A stretch of DNA of 6,919 nt from Eubacterium sp. (GCA_020844525.1 JAJGAH010000133.1:1-6919), one strand, 5' to 3'. Numbered from the stretch's first letter, positions 1-6,439 are shown. Notes: a model not told the origin generated them from the letters alone. Numbers and translations are program-made.

Positions 1-45
1 GCCATTCTGCTTCTGATATACATGGCGGGAGAAGGCCTGTACTGA
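1..45 (+). CDS. Possible 3' end of an upstream gene (partial)
   Basis: Frame 1 is open from the window edge to a TGA at 43-45 and encodes a 14-residue hydrophobic tail (AILLLIYMAGEGLY). This would fit the end of a membrane protein. The only support is the hydrophobic character and a plus-strand terminator about 130 bases further on. Frame 3 is also open to 116 but its translation looks like a shadow. No function can be assigned from so few residues, and the reading frame is uncertain. Confidence 0.25.
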   Translation, partial: AILLLIYMAGEGLY

Positions 46-175
46 TGTCTGAGCCGTCAGCCAGGAGAACTGCTGAAGGGTGCAGAATCATGCTTCCGGG
101 GAAAGCGGATTTCTGATATTTTTACGCACACAACGGGCGATCCGGGTGTGAATGAATTATTGCGGGAAATTTCAG
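46..175. other. Intergenic stretch, no gene seen
   Basis: No ORF with a credible start and ribosome binding site was found here on either strand. One weak stem-loop is visible at 127-150 (CACAC pairing with GTGTG, inner CGG with CCG), without a T-tract. It probably forms the 3' untranslated part of the upstream transcript ahead of the terminator at 176. Confidence 0.4.
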
Positions 176-201
176 GGCGGATACTTCGGTATCCGCCTTT
201 T
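176..201 (+). terminator. Rho-independent terminator with TTCG loop
   Basis: GGCGGATAC (176-184) pairs perfectly with GTATCCGCC (189-197) around a TTCG tetraloop, followed by TTTT and a further T-rich stretch (TTTTCGCTTT). A 9-bp GC-rich stem, a UUCG loop and a U-tract are the standard features of an intrinsic terminator on the plus strand. It closes the transcript entering from the left edge and insulates the transporter operon that follows. Confidence 0.88.
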
Positions 202-234
202 CGCTTTGTATCTCAGACATCAATCCGCCCGCGT

Positions 235-403
235 CGTCTTGAGAATAAATGCAACATCACATACGGGCACTGCATATCGTCTGGAGAAAGGTGCAACACC
301 ACACGTGGGCACTGCATATCGTCTGGAGAAAAAAGCAATACCATATGTGGGCGCTGTATATCGTCTTGAGAATAATGCAACACCACACATGGTAACTGCA
401 TGC
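235..403. repeat. Four tandem 42/43-bp repeats upstream of the transporter operon
   Basis: Four head-to-tail units run 235-277 (43 bp, one extra A), 278-319, 320-361 and 362-403 (42 bp each). Each begins CGTCT(T/G)GAGAA, passes through GCAA(C/T)A and a CACA/CATA stretch, and the first three end in CTG(C/T)ATAT. Units 1 and 4 share CGTCTTGAGAATAA, while units 2 and 3 share CGTCTGGAGAAA, so the outer and inner copies form two sub-types. The array lies between a terminator and the first gene of the operon, so it is in the promoter or leader region. Because 42 is a multiple of three, several frames stay open and give 14-residue periodic peptides, but none has a credible start. The repeat structure is directly visible; a regulatory role is inference. 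Confidence 0.92.
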
Positions 404-460
404 ATGATATGAAGAGAAGAAAGACAGCAGCGTGGAAAGAGAAGAGAAAAAGCGTGAAGA

Positions 461-466
461 AGGAAG
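461..466 (+). promoter_or_regulatory. Ribosome binding site that decides the binding-protein start
   Basis: AGGAAG sits 7 bases before the ATG at 474. The longer reading frame opens at a GTG at 432, which would add 14 very charged residues before the signal peptide and has no comparable Shine-Dalgarno sequence. A second in-frame ATG at 480 is 13 bases from this site. The ATG at 474 is therefore preferred. Confidence 0.65.
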
Positions 467-473
467 AAAAAAG

Positions 474-1745
474 ATGAGGATGAAAAAGCGGAATAATCGA
501 TATCAAATGATGGCTGCGGTTCTGGCGTCAGCTGTACTTCTGGCAGGCTGCGCGGGTTCCGGTTCTGGATCCTCACAGAGCAGTTCCGGTGCCGCCGGCA
601 CCTCCGCAATATCCTCGGACAGTGTGACAGCGGCAGCTGCAGGCGCAGGTTCCGATTCCGGTACAAATGAGTCTGGTATTATGACAAATCAGCCGGATGG
701 TGCACCGGTGATTGACGGACTGACCTATGAGGGCACCATGAATCTGCAATATGCGAAATGCTTCAATGTCTATTACTATCAGGATGGATATAAGCTGATT
801 TCCATTCCGGATAGTGGTTCTTTTCTGGTAGTTCCTGATGGAAAGGAAGCGCCCGAAGGACTTTCGGATGATTATACGGTCCTCCACAAGCCATCCAGCA
901 TCTATCTCGCCGCAACCTCTGCCTATGCTCTTTTTGACGCGATCGGGGCAACGGATGCGATTAAACTTTCAGGCACAGATACCGCAGGCTGGACAATTGA
1001 GGCACCGAAGAAAGCCCTGGAGGATGGCACGATGACCTTTGCGGGCAAGTACAACGAGCCGGATTATGAAGCACTCGTGGATGCCAAATGCGATCTCGCC
1101 ATCGAGTCCACAATGATTCTTCATTCTCCCGAAGTGCAGGAGATGATTGAGGATCTCGGCATACCGGTTCTGACAGACCGCTCCAGCTACGAGACAGAGG
1201 CACTTGGAAGAACAGAGTGGATCAAGCTGTATGGTGCCCTGATGGGAAAGGAGAAGCAGGCTTTTGCCTATTTTGATGAGCAGGCAAAGGTGCTTCAGGA
1301 CCTGGAGGATGAGAAGAACACGGGAAAAAGCGTTGCCTTCTTTGCCATCGATACCAATGGCTCCGTCATCGTGCGTTCCAGCGACGATTATATCGCAAGC
1401 ATGATTGATGAGGGTGGTGCAAAGTATATCTTTGACGATTTGAAGAGCAGCGGCACTTCCGCTACGGTCAAGCTTTCCATGGAGGAATTCTATAAAGATG
1501 CATCTGATGCCGACTACCTCATTTACAATGCCACGATCGAGGGATCTGTGAAGAGCATCAGTGATCTGGAGAAGAAAAACGATCTGCTCTCTGATTTTAA
1601 GGCCGTAAAGAACGGAAATGTTTTTCAGGTCGACAGAAAAATGTATCAGTCAACGGACAAGGTCGGCCAGTTCATCAGGGACGTAAATCTGATGGTTACA
1701 GGCGGCGATGAGAAGCAGATGACCTTCCTGACCAGATTATCCTGA
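474..1745 (+). CDS. Iron-chelate/haem/B12-type ABC transporter substrate-binding lipoprotein
   Basis: This is the extracellular receptor of an ABC importer, anchored by lipid to the outer face of the membrane. From the ATG at 474 it has 423 residues. A KKR n-region and a hydrophobic core lead to a lipobox LLAGC with the lipidated cysteine at residue 26. A Gly/Ser/Ala-rich linker follows to about residue 70. The rest matches the two-lobed periplasmic-binding-protein-2 family (PF01497): N-lobe text EPDYEALVDAKCDLAIES near 195-212, then LGIPVLTDRSSYE, a connecting helix around 247-276, a C-lobe beginning near 284, and the typical ending FKAVKNGNVFQVD near 375-387. The permease gene follows after 151 bases, and the ATPase and a second lipoprotein gene come next, which supports one uptake system. 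The substrate cannot be read from sequence. An iron chelate or haem is favoured because of the NEAT-like neighbour; a corrinoid is possible. A longer GTG start at 432 is open but less likely. Confidence 0.9.
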   Translation: MRMKKRNNRYQMMAAVLASAVLLAGCAGSGSGSSQSSSGAAGTSAISSDSVTAAAAGAGSDSGTNESGIMTNQPDGAPVIDGLTYEGTMNLQYAKCFNVYYYQDGYKLISIPDSGSFLVVPDGKEAPEGLSDDYTVLHKPSSIYLAATSAYALFDAIGATDAIKLSGTDTAGWTIEAPKKALEDGTMTFAGKYNEPDYEALVDAKCDLAIESTMILHSPEVQEMIEDLGIPVLTDRSSYETEALGRTEWIKLYGALMGKEKQAFAYFDEQAKVLQDLEDEKNTGKSVAFFAIDTNGSVIVRSSDDYIASMIDEGGAKYIFDDLKSSGTSATVKLSMEEFYKDASDADYLIYNATIEGSVKSISDLEKKNDLLSDFKAVKNGNVFQVDRKMYQSTDKVGQFIRDVNLMVTGGDEKQMTFLTRLS

Positions 1746-1896
1746 TTCTCTTTGTAATCAGCCGTGAGAGCATGAATGAAGGAATTAATTGTTTTTTCAT
1801 GGGAACCTATCTGATGAGATTGAGATCAGAACGATTTCAAGTGCATACATTTTTGGACGCTGACTTCATCTGATATCTTTTATATAAGAGGAAAAA
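1746..1896 (+). other. Intergenic gap between binding protein and permease
   Basis: This 151-base gap is long for adjacent genes of one operon. It shows a weak stem TCTGAT/ATCAGA (1810-1815 with 1825-1830) and a T6 run near 1790, but no convincing terminator. A promoter-like pair, CTGACT, 17 bases, TATAAG, ends only about ten bases before the permease start. That is too close to serve a leadered message. I see no gene. Read-through from the upstream gene is the simplest view, possibly with some attenuation that would leave the binding protein in excess. Confidence 0.4.
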
Positions 1897-2994
1897 ATGC
1901 CGGAACAGGAAACAAGAGAGAACAACACCATACAACAAACTGTAAAAAACACAGAAACCAGCTACCATGCGGAAATTCTGAAGCGCAGGATGCGGTATAC
2001 ACTGGTATTCGTTATTCTGGCTGTGGCTTTTCTGCTGGTCACCGTGATCAATATCAATACAGGAAATGTTGATATTTCAGTCGGCAGGATCCTCCGGGCG
2101 GTATTTCTCAGGAAGGGTACGACGGATGACATGAATATTATCTGGAAGATCCGTCTTCCCAGAATTCTGATGGCGGCAATTCTCGGCGGGGCGTTGTCCC
2201 TGTCCGGTTTTCTGCTGCAGACCTTCTTTGAAAATCCGATTGCCGGACCCTTTGTGCTCGGTATATCCTCCGGCGCCAAGATGATCGTTGCGGTTGTCAT
2301 GATTCTGGTGGTGGCCAGGGTTGGCGCCATTTCCTCCTGGGCAATGATTCTCGCTGCCTTTGCCGGATCCCTGCTTTCGACCGGCTTTATTCTGCTGGTC
2401 TCACGGACGGTCCGGAATATGTCTGCCCTTCTGGTCGCGGGTATTATGATCGGGTATATCTGCACGGCTGTGACAAATCTCCTGGTGACCTTCGCCGCGG
2501 ATTCAGATATTGCCAATCTGCACAACTGGTCTCAAGGCAGCTTCTCAGGAATGACCTGGGATAATGTCTATGTCGGCGGCGGCATTATTGCTGTGGCCGT
2601 GGTGCTGGTTTTTCTGATGGCGAAGCCGATCGGGGCCTTTCAGCTGGGGGAGGCCTATGCGCAGAGCATGGGCGTAAATGTAAAACAGTTCCGCATTGCA
2701 CTGATACTGCTCTCCAGCATCCTGTCTGCAACCGTGACTGCCTTTGCCGGTCCCATTTCCTTTGTGGGTATCGCAGTTCCCTTTTTGATCAAGCGCGCGC
2801 TGCACACGGCGTCACCAGTGGTCGTCATACCCGCAGCCTTCCTCGGCGGTGCCGTATTCTGTATGGCCTGTGATCTGATCGCAAGGGTCGCATTTGCACC
2901 GACAGAGCTTGAGATCAGTACGGTAACAGCCATTTTTGGCGCACCGGTTGTAATCTTCATGCTGATCTGGAGACAGAAGGGAAAAAGAGCGTGA
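1897..2994 (+). CDS. FecCD-family ABC transporter permease
   Basis: This is the membrane channel subunit of a Fe-siderophore/haem/B12-type importer (FecCD family, PF01032); 365 residues is slightly long for the family. A hydrophilic N-terminal tail of about 33 residues precedes the first membrane segment, and roughly ten hydrophobic helices are expected. Family signatures are clear: IRLPRILMAAILGGALSLSG near 86-105, then LLQTFFENPIAGPFVLGISSGA, the ATPase-coupling region GEAYAQSMGVNVKQFR near 251-266, and GPISFVGIAVP near 287-297. Two places differ from the usual text: the residue after VP is Phe rather than His, and ELEIS stands where ELPVG is common. AGAGG ribosome binding site is at 1887-1891, five bases before the ATG. 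The gene end overlaps the first possible start of the ATPase gene by four bases (GTGA). No second permease is present, so a homodimer is expected. Confidence 0.93.
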   Translation: MPEQETRENNTIQQTVKNTETSYHAEILKRRMRYTLVFVILAVAFLLVTVININTGNVDISVGRILRAVFLRKGTTDDMNIIWKIRLPRILMAAILGGALSLSGFLLQTFFENPIAGPFVLGISSGAKMIVAVVMILVVARVGAISSWAMILAAFAGSLLSTGFILLVSRTVRNMSALLVAGIMIGYICTAVTNLLVTFAADSDIANLHNWSQGSFSGMTWDNVYVGGGIIAVAVVLVFLMAKPIGAFQLGEAYAQSMGVNVKQFRIALILLSSILSATVTAFAGPISFVGIAVPFLIKRALHTASPVVVIPAAFLGGAVFCMACDLIARVAFAPTELEISTVTAIFGAPVVIFMLIWRQKGKRA

Positions 2995-3107
2995 ATAGTG
3001 CAAAGCAGGAGACAGAAGGGGAAGATCGCGTGAATAGCGCGAAGCTGGATGCGGAAGAGGAAGAGAGCGTGAATAGCGCGAAGCTGGATGCAGAAGAGGA
3101 AGAAAGC
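2969..3107 (+). repeat. 39-bp tandem repeats carrying ribosome binding site plus start codon
   Basis: Three 39-bp units (2991-3029, 3030-3068, 3069-3107) lie head to tail, and GGAGACAGAAGGG occurs at both 2969 and 3008, so a fourth, older copy reaches back into the permease end. Units 2 and 3 differ at only two bases, both synonymous. Each unit ends in a purine-rich Shine-Dalgarno stretch, and the next begins with a start codon, giving in-frame starts at 2991 (GTG), 3030 (GTG), 3069 (GTG) and 3108 (ATG). In frame, the units encode an acidic peptide of the type VNSAKLDAEEEES. The period is a multiple of three, so no frame is broken. Confidence 0.92.
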
Positions 3108-4226
3108 ATGAATGACGCACTAAATGAAAATACCTGGCATCTTCATCTGGATGGGCTTTCAGTCGGATACAATGGTCATCCGGTCATCCGCGATATCCAT
3201 CTGGGGATTCACCGGGGTGAAATCGTCACGCTGATCGGTCCGAACGGAGCAGGAAAATCCACGATTCTGAAAAGCATCACAAGACAGCTTTCCCTGATCA
3301 GCGGAACGGTTATTTTTGATCAGAAGACCCTGTCTTCCTATTCGTACAAGGATCTCTCCTCCAAGATGGCAGTAGTCCTGACAGACCGCCTGCATCCCGA
3401 GCTGATGACCTGCCACGATGTTGTAGCAACCGGAAGATATCCCTATACCGGACGGCTGGGACGGCTGACAAAGGAGGATGAGCAGAAGGTGGAGGATGCC
3501 ATGAAGGCGGTGCAGGCCCAGGAAATCGGCAGCCGGGACTTTAACGCCATCAGCGACGGTCAGAAGCAGAGAGTCCTCCTGGCCAGGGCAATCTGTCAGG
3601 ACCCGGATATCATCATCCTGGATGAACCAACCAGCTTCCTGGATATCAAGCACAAGCTGAAGCTCCTGTCCATTCTCCGGACCATGGCAAAGCAGAAAAA
3701 CATCACGGTTGTGATGTCCCTGCATGAAATTGATCTGGCCATGAAAATCTCAGACAGAATTCTGTGTGTACATGGGGACAAGATTTTCAAGAGCGGTCCG
3801 CCTGAGGATATTTTCAAGGGAGATACGATACAGAGACTTTACGATATCGACAATGGCTCCTTTGACCCACTGTTCGGAAGCGTGGAACTGCCCGGCATCA
3901 AGGGCAGGCCGGAGGTACTGGTATTGTCCTCCAGCGGAACAGGCATACCGGTGTACCGGAAGCTCCAGAGACAGAAGCGGCCCTTTGTGGCAGGTATTTT
4001 GTATACAAATGACGTGGATTACCGGATCGCACGTCAGCTGGCATCCGAAGTGATAGAAGAAAAACCCTTCCACGAGATTTCAGACCGGGCTATGCAGCAG
4101 GCACTTGATGCTGTGCAAACCTGCACACAGATTATCGATGCCGGCGTAGAAATCGGACCCTGCAACCAGAGAATGCAGGAAATCCTGAAGGCAGCACACG
4201 AAAGCGGAAAATGCGTACTGGCATAG
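2991..4226 (+). CDS. FecE/FepC-like ABC transporter ATPase with extra C-terminal domain
   Basis: This cytoplasmic subunit powers the importer formed with the permease encoded just upstream. In the 411-residue frame, residues 1-39 are the repeated acidic leader. The ATPase core follows from about 48 to 300: Walker A GPNGAGKST at 83-91, signature SDGQ at 188-191 in place of SGGQ, Walker B IIILDE at 207-212, and the switch histidine at 245 (MSLHEID). At the Q-loop position the text is MAVVLTDR, so Thr131 seems to stand where most relatives have Gln. Residues 303-411 form an added domain, starting PEVLVLSSSGTGIPVYRKL, which looks like an alternating beta/alpha fold; ordinary FepC-type proteins of about 255-270 residues lack it. 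Four in-frame starts are possible (2991, 3030, 3069 GTG; 3108 ATG). The last has AGGAAG at 3097-3102 and begins right at the conserved core, giving 372 residues. The first overlaps the permease stop. I report the longest frame, but 3108 may be the main start. Confidence 0.9.
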   Translation: MNSAKQETEGEDRVNSAKLDAEEEESVNSAKLDAEEEESMNDALNENTWHLHLDGLSVGYNGHPVIRDIHLGIHRGEIVTLIGPNGAGKSTILKSITRQLSLISGTVIFDQKTLSSYSYKDLSSKMAVVLTDRLHPELMTCHDVVATGRYPYTGRLGRLTKEDEQKVEDAMKAVQAQEIGSRDFNAISDGQKQRVLLARAICQDPDIIILDEPTSFLDIKHKLKLLSILRTMAKQKNITVVMSLHEIDLAMKISDRILCVHGDKIFKSGPPEDIFKGDTIQRLYDIDNGSFDPLFGSVELPGIKGRPEVLVLSSSGTGIPVYRKLQRQKRPFVAGILYTNDVDYRIARQLASEVIEEKPFHEISDRAMQQALDAVQTCTQIIDAGVEIGPCNQRMQEILKAAHESGKCVLA

Positions 4227-4341
4227 ATTTTCGATAGATAAGCATTTAAGACAATTTCAAAGTTATACATCTTTTACCATGACATCATTATTTTTAAAAA
4301 TGACACGTAAAAATTGAAACATCTGAACCTGCAAAGAAAAG

Positions 4342-4349
4342 AAAGGAAG
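4342..4349 (+). promoter_or_regulatory. Ribosome binding site of the second lipoprotein gene
   Basis: AAAGGAAG lies five bases before the ATG at 4355 within a purine-rich leader. It fixes the start directly ahead of a standard lipoprotein signal peptide. No convincing separate promoter was found in the 128-base gap after the ATPase gene, where the only notable item is the AT palindrome ATTTTTAAAAAT at 4290-4301. Confidence 0.75.
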
Positions 4350-4354
4350 AAAAT

Positions 4355-5017
4355 ATGAAAAAAAGAGCATCAGCAATCCTGTGTACCATGTCGTTAACAG
4401 CCTCAATGCTTGCCGGCTGCGGAAGCGCGTCATCAAAGGCAGCCTCAGGAACTTCGGCAGCGGCTGCATCCACATCATCCACTGCTTCCACACCGGTCAC
4501 TGCCTCAACATCATCCGCTGCAGCAGCCTCCAAAGAGGACACTTCCTCTGCCGCATCAGATCAGGAAACAGTTTCTGCAGCTTCCTCCGCTGCACAGGCG
4601 GGCACGCTGGCGGACGGAACCTATACGGCGGATTTCAATACTGACAGCTCCATGTTCAAGGTAAATGAGACAAAGGACGGAAAAGGAACGCTTACCGTGA
4701 AGAACGGAAAAATGACCATTCATGTCAGCCTGGTTTCCGAGAACATCGTCAATCTGTTTGAGGGCACAAAGGAAGATGCGCAGAAGGATGGCGCAAAGCT
4801 TATTGAGCCTACCGTAGACACCATTACCTATAGCGATGGCACAACGGAAGATGTATATGGCTTTGACATTCCGGTACCGGCGATCGGCAAAGACTTCCAG
4901 GTTGCGCTGATCGGAACAAAGGGAAAATGGTATGACCATACGGTAACTGTGACCAACCCGGAACCTCAGACTGAGGACGCAGCATCACAATCCACCAGCA
5001 CAGCATCACAGTCCTGA
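4355..5017 (+). CDS. Surface lipoprotein with NEAT-like domain, candidate haem/iron-binding partner
   Basis: The 220-residue protein has a signal peptide (MKKR, hydrophobic core) ending in the lipobox LAGC, with the lipidated cysteine at residue 22. Residues 23-83 are a flexible linker made almost wholly of Ala, Ser and Thr. A compact domain covers about 84-200, and a Ser/Thr/Gln-rich tail closes the protein. The domain begins DGTYTADFNTDSSMFKVNE, continues GTLTVKNGKMTIHVSL and ends near KWYDHTVTV. This order resembles NEAT (near iron transporter) domains: the opening DGTY strand, an SSM segment like the short haem-contacting helix, a LTVKNGKM strand, and a late strand with Tyr. The usual YxxxY haem motif is not intact: after Tyr193 the fourth residue is Val. 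The gene follows the three importer genes, so a role in capturing haem or iron for the binding protein is an inference. I do not know a gene name. It could equally be a conserved lipoprotein family of unknown role. Confidence 0.85.
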   Translation: MKKRASAILCTMSLTASMLAGCGSASSKAASGTSAAAASTSSTASTPVTASTSSAAAASKEDTSSAASDQETVSAASSAAQAGTLADGTYTADFNTDSSMFKVNETKDGKGTLTVKNGKMTIHVSLVSENIVNLFEGTKEDAQKDGAKLIEPTVDTITYSDGTTEDVYGFDIPVPAIGKDFQVALIGTKGKWYDHTVTVTNPEPQTEDAASQSTSTASQS

Positions 5018-5257
5018 TGTATCGTGTTTCGGTTTTCCGTATGGCTGTAGTACAACATTTCTATTCTGAGATATTGCATTATTTTTTTCTTAAGTATGTA
5101 CAGACATTTGCAGATGTTTTGTAAAATACAGTATCCTATGCTTAACCTTGCTGGCGTTTTTGCAGTATGTGACAGAGAAGTGAACTGGGACATAATAGGC
5201 GGGAACGCGAAAACAGTCAGAAGCACAGCAGTAATGCGAAGCTGCTGAACAGCAAAG

Positions 5258-5293
5258 AAAACGGCCGGAGTATACTCACTCCGGCCGTTTTTT
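5258..5293. terminator. Bidirectional rho-independent terminator between convergent genes
   Basis: AAAACGGCCGGAGT (5258-5271) pairs perfectly over 14 bp with ACTCCGGCCGTTTT (5278-5291) across a six-base loop. T-runs follow on the plus strand (TTTTTT, 5288-5293), and on the minus strand the complement reads TTTTCTTTG. It lies 240 bases after the lipoprotein stop and 24 bases after the galM stop, so it serves galM closely and the transporter operon at the end of a long 3' untranslated region. A small extra stem CAGCAG/CTGCTG (5226-5231 with 5242-5247) sits just beside it. Confidence 0.93.
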
Positions 5294-5314
5294 CTGAAAA
5301 AGAAAATCTTCTGT

Positions 5315-6370
5315 TTATGCATTTGTATCGATGAGCTGGTATGTTGTGACAGAATGGTATTTCTCCCCAGCAGGCAGAACCGGGCTGGTAAAGTCCGCAA
5401 TATTGATACTGTTCGGGAAATACTGTGTTTCAAGCGCAAAACCGCACCGCCTGTCATAGACATGACCCGATTTTCCGGTATGCTTCTGCAGATAATTTCC
5501 TGTGTAGAGCTGCATACCCGGAAGGTCCGAGTAGACATCCAGCCGCAGTCCGGTCACAGAAGAAATGACCTCCGCCAGCTTGCGGACAGGCCCCTTATCC
5601 ATGGCAAATACAAAGTTGTGGTCATAACCATTTCCAAAACGGAGCTGTTCATCATCAGCGTTAATATCGGCGCCGACAGACTTTCCGTTCCGGAAATCAA
5701 AAGGCGTTCCTTCGACGGGGATGTATTTCCCTGTTGGAATGGTACCGGCATCAATTTCCGTGATGCGATCCGAGAAAATCTTCAGATTATGGTCCAGAAT
5801 GTCTCCATTGCCATCCCCGTTCAGATTGAAATAGGAATGATTGGTCATATTACAGATTGTATCCTGATCGGATTCGGCATCATACGAAATAGAAAGACGG
5901 CCGGAAGCATCCAGAGTGTATGTAACCGTTACAGAGAATGCACCGGGATATCCCTGATCCCCGTCCGGTGTGTCAAGCCTGAAGGAAACAGAAGCGCCAT
6001 CCGGAGAGATGCCATCCGTTTTCCACATACGGTAATAATAGGTGTCCGGACCGCTGTGCAGATTATTCTCCCCATCATTTTTTGCCAGCTGATATGTAAC
6101 ACCGTGCAAGGTAAAAGCGGCCTTCGCGATGCGGTTCGCGTTTCTGCCCACAGTAGCGCCAAAGCAATAGTCGTGCTTCTCATATCCTGCTACATCATCA
6201 TATCCCAGGACCACATCGGTCTTACCACCGTCTTTGTCCCCAATGACAAAAGAAACCAGCGTAGCACCATAATCCGAAACAGAAGCGGTATAACGCCCCG
6301 CCCGTATTGTGTACAGATTCGCCTCTTCACCTTTTCCGGTCTTGCCAAAATCCCTGACTGATTCACTCAT
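5315..6370 (-). CDS. galM: Aldose 1-epimerase (mutarotase)
   Basis: This cytoplasmic enzyme interconverts the alpha and beta anomers of aldoses such as galactose and glucose, the step that feeds the Leloir pathway. Its 351 residues match the usual length of bacterial GalM. Key regions are present in order: GATVGRNANR with Arg80, NNLHSG with His105, the MTNHSYFNL block with catalytic acid His178, GYDHNFV with Asp250, and LETQYFPNS with Glu314 as catalytic base. There is no signal peptide. The start is supported by AGGAGGTGGG (complement of 6376-6385), with nine bases between AGGAGG and the ATG. The gene is convergent to the transporter operon, has its own promoter and terminator, and shows no other galactose genes beside it in this window. 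All catalytic residues appear intact, so an active enzyme is expected. Confidence 0.95.
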   Translation of the reverse strand: MSESVRDFGKTGKGEEANLYTIRAGRYTASVSDYGATLVSFVIGDKDGGKTDVVLGYDDVAGYEKHDYCFGATVGRNANRIAKAAFTLHGVTYQLAKNDGENNLHSGPDTYYYRMWKTDGISPDGASVSFRLDTPDGDQGYPGAFSVTVTYTLDASGRLSISYDAESDQDTICNMTNHSYFNLNGDGNGDILDHNLKIFSDRITEIDAGTIPTGKYIPVEGTPFDFRNGKSVGADINADDEQLRFGNGYDHNFVFAMDKGPVRKLAEVISSVTGLRLDVYSDLPGMQLYTGNYLQKHTGKSGHVYDRRCGFALETQYFPNSINIADFTSPVLPAGEKYHSVTTYQLIDTNA

Positions 6371-6439
6371 CTTTGCCCACCTCCTGTAAATTTCATTCGT
6401 ATGAATCCCTAGACCCCAGATCCCAATAGTATATGCACC

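Noticed and set aside
432..473. GTG start at 432 for the substrate-binding protein.
   Set aside because: It would place 14 highly charged residues before the lipoprotein signal peptide and lacks a good ribosome binding site; the ATG at 474 has AGGAAG at seven bases.
412..490. Nearly all-purine stretch before and over the binding-protein start.
   Set aside because: It is explained by the ribosome binding site, lysine-rich signal peptide codons and A-rich leader; no mirror symmetry suggesting a special structure was evident.
220..666. Minus-strand open frame of 148 codons over the repeats and the start of the binding-protein gene.
   Set aside because: Its openness comes from the 42-bp period and from the Ser/Gly-rich linker codons; no start or family support.
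1865..1886. Promoter-like pair CTGACT and TATAAG with 17-base spacing before the permease gene.
   Set aside because: Transcription would begin at or just before the ATG and remove the ribosome binding site, so it cannot serve this start.
4966..5538. Minus-strand open frame of 190 codons across the convergent junction.
   Set aside because: It runs through the bidirectional terminator and overlaps galM in another frame; no family features are visible.
5354..6361. Long plus-strand open frame of 335 codons opposite galM.
   Set aside because: It is the antisense shadow of a clearly coding gene with intact catalytic residues, and its translation resembles no protein.
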